Origin: Modestobacter marinus
GTDB lineage: Bacteria > Actinomycetota > Actinomycetes > Mycobacteriales > Geodermatophilaceae
DNA: 64,000 nucleotides
Direction: 5' to 3'
Assembly: GCF_019799945.1 (NCBI RefSeq)
Contig: NZ_JABGCH010000011.1
Coordinates: forward strand, 62,001-126,000
The stretch's first letter is position 1; each line of letters begins with the position of its first letter. The notes below the pieces were generated by a model. It did not search any database. It had not been told where the DNA came from and saw only the letters and a program-made list of their open reading frames with translations. The position numbers and the translations under genes were made by a program. Shown piece by piece: positions 9,001-16,871 of this stretch.

Positions 9001-9560
9001 GTCCCGGTCAGCCCGCTGGACAGCCCGGCGGTGCGCTTGGTCAGGCCGAAGTCGGTGAGGTAGACGTGGTCGCCGAGGGTGGACCGCGTGCGCTGGGTCT
9101 GCTGCGGGCGCTCCCGGGGGGCGGTGACGAGGATGTTGCCCGGCTTGACGTCCCGGTGCACCAGCCCGGCCCGGTGCGCCGTGTCCAACGCGTCCCCGAC
9201 CTGGCGCATCAGCGCCAGCGTCCGGCCCACCGGGAGGTGGCCGCCCTCCTCGGCCAGCACGCCCTTCAGGTCGCTGCCGACGACGTAGCGCATCGCGATG
9301 AACAGCTGCCCGTCGGCCTCGCCGGCCTCGAAGATCGGCACGATGTTCGGGTGGTCCAGCGACGCGGCCAGCCGGGACTCCCGGATGAACCGCTGCCGGA
9401 ACTGCTCGTTGTCCGCCAGCTGCGGGGTCAGCAGCTTCAACGCGACCTTGCGGCCCAGCCGCATGTCCTCCGCGCGGTAGACCACCGCCATGCCGCCGCG
9501 ACCGATCATGGACTCGATCCGGTAGCCGGCGATCTCGGTACCTGGCTGCTGCTCCGTCAT
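5985..9560 (-). CDS. Ser/Thr kinase - Hsp70-like ATPase - TM - YVTN beta-propeller fusion
   Basis: 1191 residues. Residues 12-292 are a PknB-type Ser/Thr kinase with all key residues (GRGGMAVVY, Lys42, HRDVKPGN 135-142, DFG 170-172, SPEQ). Residues 327-700 are an Hsp70/actin-type ATPase with phosphate-1 AIDLGTAF, connect-1 DLGGGTFD (495-502) and adenosine motif VLLVGGSSR (632-640), but no substrate-binding domain. A Gly/Pro/Ser linker (720-835), one membrane helix (838-858) and seven or so YVTN repeats (SVIDTATNTV type, 895-1191) follow. Predicted topology puts the kinase and Hsp70 parts inside and the propeller outside. It is last in the unit pseudo-protease, kinase, this gene, and 19 bp separate it from the upstream kinase gene. 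The full domain combination is unusual; the ligand is unknown. Confidence 0.9.
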   Translation of the reverse strand: MTEQQPGTEIAGYRIESMIGRGGMAVVYRAEDMRLGRKVALKLLTPQLADNEQFRQRFIRESRLAASLDHPNIVPIFEAGEADGQLFIAMRYVVGSDLKGVLAEEGGHLPVGRTLALMRQVGDALDTAHRAGLVHRDVKPGNILVTAPRERPQQTQRTRSTLGDHVYLTDFGLTKRTAGLSSGLTGTGHFLGTVDYVSPEQIQGRPVGPGTDIYALGCVLYECLTGQLPFRRDDDAALLWAHLVEPPPPVTAAQPGIPAAVNAVVARAMAKDPGDRYESCEELVHDLEQALGMPASGHPVPRPSTDDSRRMTVVGDSPHGPGAVAGYSLAIDLGTAFIAAAVAGEAGLEMFALGDGSTVAPAAVYVRDDGRLVTGEAAARRAVSAPDRVARDVKRHLGNPTPVMLGGTPYAVPDLLGVLLQDVLGRVTERQGAAPDVVALTHPANWGPIRRELFQDVARSAGLTEPLYTTEPEAAATHYATTRPLGEGEAIAVYDLGGGTFDATVLRRTAHGFEIVGTPEGIERLGGTDFDEAVLGHVNYVAGGALTELDMSDPKTVMALARLRQDCTLAKEALSVDLEATIPVFLPHRHFEVTLTRSELEGMIRAPIESTIGTLDRVLRAAQIPRSQLSAVLLVGGSSRIPLVAQMVSEAFGRPTVVGTHPKHVVALGAAVLAEARRKKVPAMLLTGVDAGRTGQESVVGNLYRPAQSVHTEAWRPPPGIASRGSGSLVAPAGSGSAVRPDGSRSAAGAAGSSSAVRPDGSGPVAPPDGSGPAGTPPAAGSAVRPAGSGAEPPGSGAEPPGPVPEPRSGEPSGDAAPPPPGRGGPGRAAALRRRPVQLIVGLVLLLVIGSVVGYVVLRPDGQQTGGQAQTSSPAPSPSAAAPATTAPAVPIPSIGATIDVGETPGFVVAAPSGRQLYVANRDAGVVTVVDTAVDQVTATIPISAGPPQFIAFSPDGRRAYVSVWDDARTIAAVSVLDTTTNAVVETIPVDTRPFLAAVSPDGKSIYVPNHDTDNVSVIDTATDTLTVNIEVAPNPHSVAFSQDGSRAYTANHDSNLVSVIDTATNTVLTTIPTPTSPHSIAVHPTRPLFIVATYDADSASVIDTDTNTLTETIPVGAFPQHAEWSADGRFAYITNNEDNSVSVIDADTFTVTATIPTGASPTSMAILPDGSRGYVSNLRDGTLTVLNLSG
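7140..7390. repeat. GC-rich imperfect repeats coding the linker of the kinase-Hsp70 fusion
   Basis: The segment GATCCGTCCGGC recurs (for example at 7249, 7276 and 7340), each copy in similar surroundings, giving the Asp-Gly-Ser/Arg-Pro-Asp-Gly pattern of the flexible linker; a shorter Gly-Ser-Gly-Ala-Glu-Pro-Pro repeat lies at about 7160-7205. Length may vary between strains by slippage. Confidence 0.6.
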
Positions 9561-9579
9561 GTCGCCTCGTCGCCTCGCG

Positions 9580-11415
9580 TCATCCGGTGACCTGGAAGGA
9601 GTCCCGGACCCGTTCGAACGTGGACCGCTGGTCCTCGAACACGTCCGGGGGAGCGAAGAACGCGAGGAGCACCGCTCCTCCGGCGCCGGGCGGCTGGACG
9701 ACGTCGATCAGGACGCGCAGCCGGGACTGCGCGTCCTGCGGATCGGAGGTGACCGCCTCCAGCTCGTCGGCCGGGGCGCCGGACACCGACACGTCCCGGT
9801 GCACCGAGTCGAACTCCGTGGCCTCGGGCAGCAGCAGGCGGATCGAGTCCTGCAGCTGCTCGGTGCCGGACGTGTCGTACGTGGCCGACGAGGAGTACAC
9901 GTACAGCCAGACGTCCTCGGCGCCACCGGACCGCAGCGCCTCACCCGCCCGCGCCCACGCGGTCGGCTCGCCCCTGCTGAAGAACAGGTCACCGGCTGCG
10001 GTCGGGTCCGGTCCCAGGACGATGTCGCTGGCCGGTGACACCAGCGTCCCCCAGTCGGTGGGGTGGTCCAGCCGGAACGGCACGACGGTCTGCTGGCTGG
10101 TGTAGGTCCGGTACTCCTCCGCGAACAGGGAGGAGCGCAGCAGCACCACCGCCGCGACCGTGGCCACGACGACGGCGGCGGCCACGATCGCGATCAGTCG
10201 CCGGTGACGGCGCCACGCCGGGACCGCCGGCGGGGCCACCGGTCCGCCGTCGTCCCAGTCGGGCTCGACGTCCTCGTCGTCGTACCCGGGAGAGTCCTCG
10301 AACTCGGGGTCCGGATACCCGCCGAGGTCGGTCCCGGGGTCCGGCGGCGGGGGGATCGGGTGGCGGAACCCCGTCCGCGGCGGGAACCGCATGCGCGAGC
10401 CGGACGGGAAGGACGGGTGCTGGCTGCCCCCGAGCACGTGTCCGGTAACCGTCCCGGGTTCGTCCCGGGAGTCGTCCGACGGGGGCTCGTCGGGGCGCGG
10501 GGCGCTCCGACCGTCCTCGACCCACGAGCCACCGCGGGAGGTCACCGGGGCCGGCAAGTCGAGCGCGAGCTCGAGCGCCCGGAGGAACTCCTGGCAGGAG
10601 GCGAACCGATCGGCGGGGTCCTTGGCCATCGCGCGGGCCACCACCGCGTTGACCGCCGGGGGCAGCTCGGGCCGGATCCCGGTCACCGGTGGCGGCATCT
10701 CGACCAGGTGGGCCCACAGCAGCGCCGCGTCGTCGTCCCGGCGGAAGGGCAGCTGCCCGGTCAGGCACTCGAAGAGCACGCAACCCAGCGCGTAGATGTC
10801 CGTCCCCGGGCCCACCGGCCGGCCCTGGATCTGCTCCGGGGAGACGAAGTCGACCGTGCCCAGGAAGTGCCCGGTCCCGGTCAGCCCGCCCGACAGCTCG
10901 GACGTGCGCTTGGTCAGGCCGAAGTCGGTGAGGTAGACGTGGTCGTCCCGGGAGCGCCGGGGCTGGTCCGAGCCGGCCGCCACCAGGATGTTGCCCGGCT
11001 TGACGTCCCGGTGCACCAGCCCCGCTCGGTGGGCGGAGTCCAGCGCGTCCGCGATCTGACTGAACAGCCGCAGGGTCCGCCCCTCCGGCAGCCGGCCACC
11101 CTCCTCGGCCAGCACGCCCTTCAGGTCGCTGCCGACGACGTAGCGCATCGCGATGAACAGCTGCTCGCCGGCCTCTCCCGCCTCGAAGATCGGCACGATG
11201 TTCGGGTGGTCCAACGACGCGGCCAGCCGGGACTCCCGGATGAACCGCTGCCGGAACTGCTCGTTGTCCGCCAGCTGCGGGGAGAGCAGCTTCAACGCGA
11301 CCTTGCGGCCCAGCCGCATGTCCTCCGCGCGGTAGACCACCGCCATGCCACCCCGACCGATCAGCGACTCGATCCGGTAGCCGGCGATCACCGTGCCCGG
11401 TTCCTGGGTGGTCAT
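9580..11415 (-). CDS. Membrane Ser/Thr protein kinase with extracytoplasmic sensor
   Basis: 611 residues. The kinase domain (12-285) is intact: GRGGMAVVY, Lys42, HRDVKPGN 135-142, DFG 164-166, VSPEQ. It is almost the same as the kinase domain of the downstream fusion gene, at DNA level too, which indicates a tandem duplication. An acidic/proline-rich juxtamembrane segment (290-400) leads to one membrane helix (about 407-426). The 180-residue outer domain contains no domain I can name; its FRLDHPTDWGTLV start and repeated beta-strand pattern resemble the small alpha/beta sensor or lipoprotein-like folds found on actinobacterial kinases. It is transcribed between the pseudo-protease (42-bp gap) and the kinase-Hsp70 gene. 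Confidence 0.9.
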   Translation of the reverse strand: MTTQEPGTVIAGYRIESLIGRGGMAVVYRAEDMRLGRKVALKLLSPQLADNEQFRQRFIRESRLAASLDHPNIVPIFEAGEAGEQLFIAMRYVVGSDLKGVLAEEGGRLPEGRTLRLFSQIADALDSAHRAGLVHRDVKPGNILVAAGSDQPRRSRDDHVYLTDFGLTKRTSELSGGLTGTGHFLGTVDFVSPEQIQGRPVGPGTDIYALGCVLFECLTGQLPFRRDDDAALLWAHLVEMPPPVTGIRPELPPAVNAVVARAMAKDPADRFASCQEFLRALELALDLPAPVTSRGGSWVEDGRSAPRPDEPPSDDSRDEPGTVTGHVLGGSQHPSFPSGSRMRFPPRTGFRHPIPPPPDPGTDLGGYPDPEFEDSPGYDDEDVEPDWDDGGPVAPPAVPAWRRHRRLIAIVAAAVVVATVAAVVLLRSSLFAEEYRTYTSQQTVVPFRLDHPTDWGTLVSPASDIVLGPDPTAAGDLFFSRGEPTAWARAGEALRSGGAEDVWLYVYSSSATYDTSGTEQLQDSIRLLLPEATEFDSVHRDVSVSGAPADELEAVTSDPQDAQSRLRVLIDVVQPPGAGGAVLLAFFAPPDVFEDQRSTFERVRDSFQVTG

Positions 11416-11457
11416 GGTCGCGCGACTCCGCTCACTGCCCGGCTCTCCGGCACCGGT

Positions 11458-13179
11458 TCACCGGGCGGGTGCGCCGCACCGGCCGCAGTACAGGTGGTCG
11501 GGAGCGAGTCGGGAACCGCACGAGGTGCAGAAGACGGGTCGCTCCGAGGCCTCCTGGTCGTCGCGGCGGGACGACGGCGGGGCGGCGACGGCGCGCGACG
11601 CACGGCGGCCCTCGTCGCCGACGGCGACCGCGGGCCCCTGCCCCGCGACGGACCGCGACCGGGGGGACCCCGAGAGGGCCGGGGCACCGGGGCCGGGGGA
11701 GTCCGCACCGCGCCGGCCCGGCCCGTTCCCGGGGACGACGGACCGGGAGCCGGACCGCGAGCCGGTGGCCTGGCCGGGCACCACCGGGCGGTCGCGCTGT
11801 CCGGTGGGGGCCCGGGACGGCGCGGCGTGCTGGCTCTTCCCCGCCGGCGGCGTCCCCGGCGACGGGGGAGTCCCGCCCACGGGCGCGGCCCGGCGGCGGT
11901 GCAGCAGGAACGCGGCGACGCCGGCGAGCAGCAGCAGGACGGTGAGGAGGGGCAGCCACAGCGCCCAGGAGATCCCGTCGTCCGTGCCGTCGGGGGCCGC
12001 GGAGCTCACCCCGCCGGCGTCCGCCGGTCCCGGGGTCCCCGCGCTGACGTTCTGCTCGGCCACGGCGAGGTTGGCGGCCGCCATCGCATGACCGGGGAAG
12101 AGCTCGAGGGTCGCCTTCAGGTTGGGGATGGAGGCGGCGTACCCCCCGTTCTTGAACGCGTGCATCGCCGCCTCGAAGCTGGTGTCCACCGGCCCCTGGC
12201 GGGGGGTGATCCCCTCCGCGGCCAGCACGTCGCGGACCGCGCCGACGTCGACGAGCCGGCCCGGCGCGGCCGGCGGAGGCCCGGAGTCGGCGTCCGGCAC
12301 GAGGAACCCGACGACCTGACCCTGCTCGTCGACGAGCGGGCCGCCGAGCATCCCGGCCGGCAGGCCGGCGGCCAGGTCGATGTTGGCCTTCGTCTCCTTC
12401 TCGTCCAGGTCCTCGGTCTTCAGCACGGTGGCGCCACGCTCGGCCAGGTGGGCGTTGATCGCCGCAGGGGGGTCGGTGCCGTTCGGGATGCCGGTGAAGC
12501 CGAGGGAGGCCAGCGCGCTGGCCCCCTCCGTGGACTCGCCGAGGGGCACCGTCGGCATGCCGCTGGCTCCCCTGACCCGGAGCACGGCCACCTCCGGGGT
12601 GCTGCTCGGCAGCAGCTCCGCGCGCATCGCCCCGTACTCCTCCTGGGAGGTGACGTGCGGGTAGACGACGTAGGTCGGCTCGACTGTGACGACGCATCCC
12701 CCGGCGTCGTTGGTGCGGTGCGGCGGGTAGCAGGCCTCCAGCCGCTGCTGCAGCCGGTTCGCCGCGTCGCCGACCGCCTGCCGGCTGAACAGGTCGTCGC
12801 CCAGCGGCGCCTGGTCCCCGTACTGGTTGGCGAAGGCCTCGTTGACCCCGTAGACCCGCGCCCGGTCGAGGTCGGTCTGGGTGATCCGGCCGGTGGTGAC
12901 GATGGTGCCGGTCGACTCGACGACGAAACCGCTGGCTTTGGCGAGCACCGGGGTCGAGGTGCTCTGGATGATCCGGATGTGGATCCCCTCGGGGTCGCTC
13001 TGCAGGTGCTCCACCAGGGCGACCTCGACCGTGGCGCGCGCCTCCACGAACACGACACCGGGCGCGCTCCGCTCGGTGGGCGTGGGGTGCTCGTGGGCGG
13101 CTGCCGGCAGCGTCCCGGACACCAGGAAGGCAGCAGCCGCAGCGACCACCCACGGGGTCCGACGCCGATGACGGGTCAT
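11458..13179 (-). CDS. Secreted/membrane trypsin-like protein without catalytic residues, TPR-like segment and zinc ribbon
   Basis: 573 residues. A signal peptide (1-28) is followed by a chymotrypsin-like fold recognisable from SGFVVESTGTIVTTGRI (83-99) and AGMLGGPLVDEQGQVVGFLV (275-294). In active HtrA/trypsin relatives these read TNAHV and GNSGGPL; here the His and Ser are both gone (TTGRI, MLGGPL), and the Asp of DLAVL is Glu (EVAVL). A TPR-like stretch (335-377), a membrane helix (404-426), a Pro/Arg/Ser-rich tail and a C-terminal Cys4 ribbon (CTSCGSRL...CGRCG) follow. It is probably a binding protein rather than a protease. The ATG at 13179 starts the signal peptide. It heads the unit with two kinases. 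Confidence 0.8.
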   Translation of the reverse strand: MTRHRRRTPWVVAAAAAFLVSGTLPAAAHEHPTPTERSAPGVVFVEARATVEVALVEHLQSDPEGIHIRIIQSTSTPVLAKASGFVVESTGTIVTTGRITQTDLDRARVYGVNEAFANQYGDQAPLGDDLFSRQAVGDAANRLQQRLEACYPPHRTNDAGGCVVTVEPTYVVYPHVTSQEEYGAMRAELLPSSTPEVAVLRVRGASGMPTVPLGESTEGASALASLGFTGIPNGTDPPAAINAHLAERGATVLKTEDLDEKETKANIDLAAGLPAGMLGGPLVDEQGQVVGFLVPDADSGPPPAAPGRLVDVGAVRDVLAAEGITPRQGPVDTSFEAAMHAFKNGGYAASIPNLKATLELFPGHAMAAANLAVAEQNVSAGTPGPADAGGVSSAAPDGTDDGISWALWLPLLTVLLLLAGVAAFLLHRRRAAPVGGTPPSPGTPPAGKSQHAAPSRAPTGQRDRPVVPGQATGSRSGSRSVVPGNGPGRRGADSPGPGAPALSGSPRSRSVAGQGPAVAVGDEGRRASRAVAAPPSSRRDDQEASERPVFCTSCGSRLAPDHLYCGRCGAPAR

Positions 13180-13222
13180 GGGCACTCCGTATGGGCCGCG
13201 GCGCACTGACGAGCCTCTTCGC

Positions 13223-13236
13223 GTGACTCGCGTCAC
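13223..13236. promoter_or_regulatory. Operator candidate GTGAC-N4-GTCAC
   Basis: A perfect 5-bp inverted repeat with a 4-bp centre lies directly downstream of the -10 of the promoter at 13237-13266, where it would cover the transcription start. It suits a dimeric repressor. The regulator is not identified. Confidence 0.4.
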
Positions 13237-13266
13237 ATCAGAGCCCCCTGCTCCAGGGCGTGTCAA
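13237..13266 (-). promoter_or_regulatory. Promoter of the pseudo-protease/kinase/kinase-Hsp70 unit
   Basis: Reading the minus strand, a consensus -35 TTGACA (13266-13261) is followed after 18 bp by TCTGAT (13242-13237), about 60 bp upstream of the pseudo-protease ATG. This separates the unit from the upstream ABC gene. Confidence 0.55.
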
Positions 13267-13294
13267 CCGTTTAAGACACCCCCCAACTGGCGGG

Positions 13295-16200
13295 TCACCG
13301 CGTGTGGAGGCGGTGTGTCTCGTCGAGCAGGGCGAGCGTGCTCCGCAGCCGCTCGGGCTTGAGCCGGCACCAGCTCCGGACGGCGAGACGCGTCAGCGCC
13401 AGCGTCTGGTGTGCGGCCGCCCGGTCGAGCAGGAGGTCCGGGTCGCCGTTGTCGCTCAGGTGCAGGTACTCGCGGAGGAAGCCCGAGGTGAGGTCTGCGC
13501 CGCCGTCGGGGGTCACCCCCGCGGCGTCCTGGGCCTTGCGGGACGCCAGGGCCAGGGACGCGGTGAACTGGCCGAGGTCCAGGGCGGGCTCGGCGAGACA
13601 CACCGTGTCGAAGTCGACCAGGCTGGTGGTCGGGCCGTCGAAGAGGACCTGCGAGGGCTCCAGGTCGCCGTGCGCGACGCCGAGCCGCTGCTCCTCGCGG
13701 CCCAGGTCGCGGACCGACTCCAGGTGGCGGTGCAGCGACGCGGCGACCGCCGGGGCCAGCGGGGCGAGGCCGTCGACGGCTGCCCGCACCCGCTCGATCT
13801 CCTCACCGGCGGTGCGGGCCGGCCCGACCGGGATCGACGACCGGTGCAGGGCGGCCGCGATCCGGGCGCACGCCGCGACCGCGTCCTCCGGGGTGGGCCC
13901 GACGACCGCCGGCGGACCGGCCACCCCCGCCCGGGCCCGGACCAGCGAGGGCAGCAGCGGGGACCCGGGCACCGCGTCGAGGAGCGCCAGGCGCAGGTCG
14001 GGGAGGTAGGCCTGGAACCGGGGGACCAGGAAGGGCAGGGAGGTGCCCGACCCGTCGTGCAGCAGCTGCCGCAGGGCGTTGACGGCCGGACCGATCAGCT
14101 GCCCCCGGCCGTCGGCGTACACCCGGCCGTACATGACCTGCTTGAGGCTGCGGCGGCTGGGCTGGAGGCGCCAGGCCAGCTCGTACCGCAGCACGGCCGC
14201 GCCCCGGCCGTACTTGACGACCTCCGCGGTGCACCCCTCGAGGAGCAGCCCGGGCACCGCGCTGGTGACCACCGGCCCGAGCATCTCCACGAGCCGCGAG
14301 GGGTCGGTAGCGAGCACCAGGCCGGGGAGCGCCGGGTCGAGCGGCAACGCGTGCAGGACGAGTCGCAGCTCGCGCACCAGGAGCGTCGGCGCGGTGAAGG
14401 CGCGCAGGTCGGCACGCTCCTCCAGCCGGCCGGCCAGCGGGTCGAGGGAGGACAGCCACGCCTCGGCGCCCTCCACCGTGGGGAACAGCCGCCCCGCCAC
14501 GAGGTGCTCGCCGTTCTCGAACCCGCCCCGGCGGCGCAGCTCCAGGCGGTACTGGAGGGTGGCCCCCTCCCCAGGTGCCACGCACACCTTGCCCGGCGAG
14601 CAGTCCAGCAGCTCCCAGTCGTCGCCGAGCATGCGCTGCAGGCGCGGCGCCATCGCGGTCCCGGTCAGGGCCTCGGCCAGTCCCGGTACCGCCTGGCCCA
14701 GGGCCGGCGAGCGGAGCGGGTCCAGGTCGACCTCGCCGGGCGACGGGCCACGAGGAGCGGGGACCGGGGGCCGCTCGAGCCAGCCGGTGAGTGCGCGGAA
14801 CTGCTCCTGGGTCGCCGGGAGGGGCATCGCCCGGGTGAGAGCGGTGCCGAAGGCCTCGACCGCCATGGGCGCGGGGCTGCCCAGCCCCACCTCGGCCGCG
14901 AGCTCGCCCAGCGTCTTCTCGGCCTCGGCCTCGGCCTCGGCCGCCTCCCCGCCGATCGCCTCGCCGAACTGAGCGGCGTACAGCTCGGCGTAGAGCCCGC
15001 CGTTGACGAGCAGGTCGGCCGGGCTGCCCTCCTCCAGAACCCGGCCGGCGGAGATCACCAGGACGCGGTCCACGTGGCGGATCAGGTTGAGGTCGTGCGA
15101 CACGATCACCGTGGACCGGTTGCGCGCCAGCATCTGCAGGGACTCCGCGACGGTCCCGGACGACTCGGCGTCCAGTCCGGTGGTGGGCTCGTCCAGGATC
15201 AGGATGGGGGTGTCCCGGATGAAGGCGCGGGCGATGGCCAGCCGCTGTCGCTGACCACCGGACAGCGTGGCGGCGCGCTCGCCGAGGACGGTGTCGTACC
15301 CGTCCTCCATGTCCATGATGAAGTCGTGGGCGCTCGCGAGCTTGGCGGCGGCCACGACGTCGTCCTGGGTCGCGCCCTCACGGCCGTAGGCGATGTTCTC
15401 GGCGACGGTGCCGCGGAGCAGGATCGTCTCCTGCAGGACCATGCTCATCTGCGCGCGCAGTGAGTCGTAGGTGAACTCGCGGATGTCGTGGCCGTCGACG
15501 AGGACGGCGCCCGCGTGCGGGTCGTACAGCCGGGGCAGCAGCTGGGCGATCGTGCTCTTCCCTGCTCCGCTGCGCCCCACGAGCGCGACCGACTCGCCGG
15601 CCGCGATCCGGAAGCTCACCGACTGCAGGGCGAGCCGCCCACTCGCTCCGTCCTGCGTCTCGCCGGCCAGCTGGTAGGCGAAGCTGACGTCCCGGAACTC
15701 GATCTCGCCGGTGAGCGGGGGCGCCGGCCGGGCGTCCGGCCGGTCCACCACGGTGGGCTGGCGGTCGAGCAGCTCACCGACCCGGTCCACGCTGGCGTAG
15801 ACGGCCGCCACCCGGTTCCACTGCTTGATGATCCGCTTGATCGGCTTGAACATGCCCTGGACGAGCAGGATGAACGCGATCAGCGCCCCGGCGGTGAGCG
15901 CCTCGTCGTCCACCAACGAGGCGCCCACCAGGATCACCACCGCGATGGCGACGGACTCGAGGAAGGCGACGGTGAAGCTGAACACCGCCTCGATCCGGGA
16001 GGTGCGCAGGACGGCGTCCCGCGCCGAGCGGCTGTGCTGGGCGAACTTCCGCTCCTGGAGCTCACCCCGGCCGTAGACCTGGACGAGGCTGATGGCCGAC
16101 AGCATCTCCTGCGCCGTGGACGCCAGCTCGCCCTCGCTCGCGCGCTCCTGCTTGGAGGCGGACTTGATCCGGCGGGCGAAGGAGTTCGAGATCAGCGTCA

Positions 16201-16777
16201 TCAGCGGCACGATCCCGAGCGCGAGCAGCGCGATCTCCCAGCGCTGCGTGAACAGGTAGCTCAGGGTCGCGCCGAGGACCAGCACGCTGCCCACGAGGTC
16301 ACTGACGGAGTCCTCGACGAAGTCCTCCATGGCCTTGACGTCCCCGGTGATCCGGGTGAGGACGTCACCGGTGCTGCGCCGGAGGTGGAAGGCCAGCGGG
16401 AGCCGCTGCAGGTGGGCGAACAGCGCACCGCGCAGGTTGAAACCGAGCGTCCGCCCGGCGGTGGCCAGCTTGATCTCCGCCAGGGAGGCCGAGGAGCTGT
16501 TCACCGCCGTCGCCACGACGATGCCCGCCGCGATCACGTAGACGGCGATGTCCGCGGGCACCGTCACGCCGCCGTACTTCGGCTCGAGGTCGTCCTTGAG
16601 CAAGTTGGTCAGCTTGCTGATCAGGTCGGGGACGGCGACCGCGGTGGCCGCCTCGATCGCCAGGAACGCGAAGGCCCAGACGAAGGCGCGGCGCTGCCCC
16701 TTGGTGAAGCGCGCGAACAGCCGCATCGTCTTCCGCAAGTCGCCGCCGCTCTTCGTCGACGGGCCGCCTCTGCCCAC
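13295..16777 (-). CDS. ABC exporter fused to a C-terminal APH-type kinase domain
   Basis: 1160 residues. Residues 30-320 are a six-helix ABC exporter membrane domain. Residues 357-600 are the nucleotide-binding domain with Walker A GRSGAGKST (401-409), LSGGQ (505-509), Walker B ILILDE (525-530) and H-loop His561, so it is a complete half-transporter. An acidic/Ala linker (608-640) joins about 500 extra residues ending in an APH-type catalytic loop HGDLEPSQ (1036-1043) and LVDFD (1053-1057). N-lobe-like KYGRGAAVLRYEL (855-867) and a related earlier copy (730-747) suggest a duplicated N-lobe. GTG at 16777 is preceded by GGGAGGGA. It follows the pseudokinase (94-bp gap). Phosphorylation coupled to export of a small molecule is inferred. 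Confidence 0.88.
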   Translation of the reverse strand: MGRGGPSTKSGGDLRKTMRLFARFTKGQRRAFVWAFAFLAIEAATAVAVPDLISKLTNLLKDDLEPKYGGVTVPADIAVYVIAAGIVVATAVNSSSASLAEIKLATAGRTLGFNLRGALFAHLQRLPLAFHLRRSTGDVLTRITGDVKAMEDFVEDSVSDLVGSVLVLGATLSYLFTQRWEIALLALGIVPLMTLISNSFARRIKSASKQERASEGELASTAQEMLSAISLVQVYGRGELQERKFAQHSRSARDAVLRTSRIEAVFSFTVAFLESVAIAVVILVGASLVDDEALTAGALIAFILLVQGMFKPIKRIIKQWNRVAAVYASVDRVGELLDRQPTVVDRPDARPAPPLTGEIEFRDVSFAYQLAGETQDGASGRLALQSVSFRIAAGESVALVGRSGAGKSTIAQLLPRLYDPHAGAVLVDGHDIREFTYDSLRAQMSMVLQETILLRGTVAENIAYGREGATQDDVVAAAKLASAHDFIMDMEDGYDTVLGERAATLSGGQRQRLAIARAFIRDTPILILDEPTTGLDAESSGTVAESLQMLARNRSTVIVSHDLNLIRHVDRVLVISAGRVLEEGSPADLLVNGGLYAELYAAQFGEAIGGEAAEAEAEAEKTLGELAAEVGLGSPAPMAVEAFGTALTRAMPLPATQEQFRALTGWLERPPVPAPRGPSPGEVDLDPLRSPALGQAVPGLAEALTGTAMAPRLQRMLGDDWELLDCSPGKVCVAPGEGATLQYRLELRRRGGFENGEHLVAGRLFPTVEGAEAWLSSLDPLAGRLEERADLRAFTAPTLLVRELRLVLHALPLDPALPGLVLATDPSRLVEMLGPVVTSAVPGLLLEGCTAEVVKYGRGAAVLRYELAWRLQPSRRSLKQVMYGRVYADGRGQLIGPAVNALRQLLHDGSGTSLPFLVPRFQAYLPDLRLALLDAVPGSPLLPSLVRARAGVAGPPAVVGPTPEDAVAACARIAAALHRSSIPVGPARTAGEEIERVRAAVDGLAPLAPAVAASLHRHLESVRDLGREEQRLGVAHGDLEPSQVLFDGPTTSLVDFDTVCLAEPALDLGQFTASLALASRKAQDAAGVTPDGGADLTSGFLREYLHLSDNGDPDLLLDRAAAHQTLALTRLAVRSWCRLKPERLRSTLALLDETHRLHTR

Positions 16778-16871
16778 GCGCGTCCCTCCCGTCGGCGCCG
16801 CTGGCGCGGGCGCCAGGCTAGCCGCTCCACCGCCTGCGTTGGACCCCCTCGTCGCCGCCTCTGCGGCGGCC

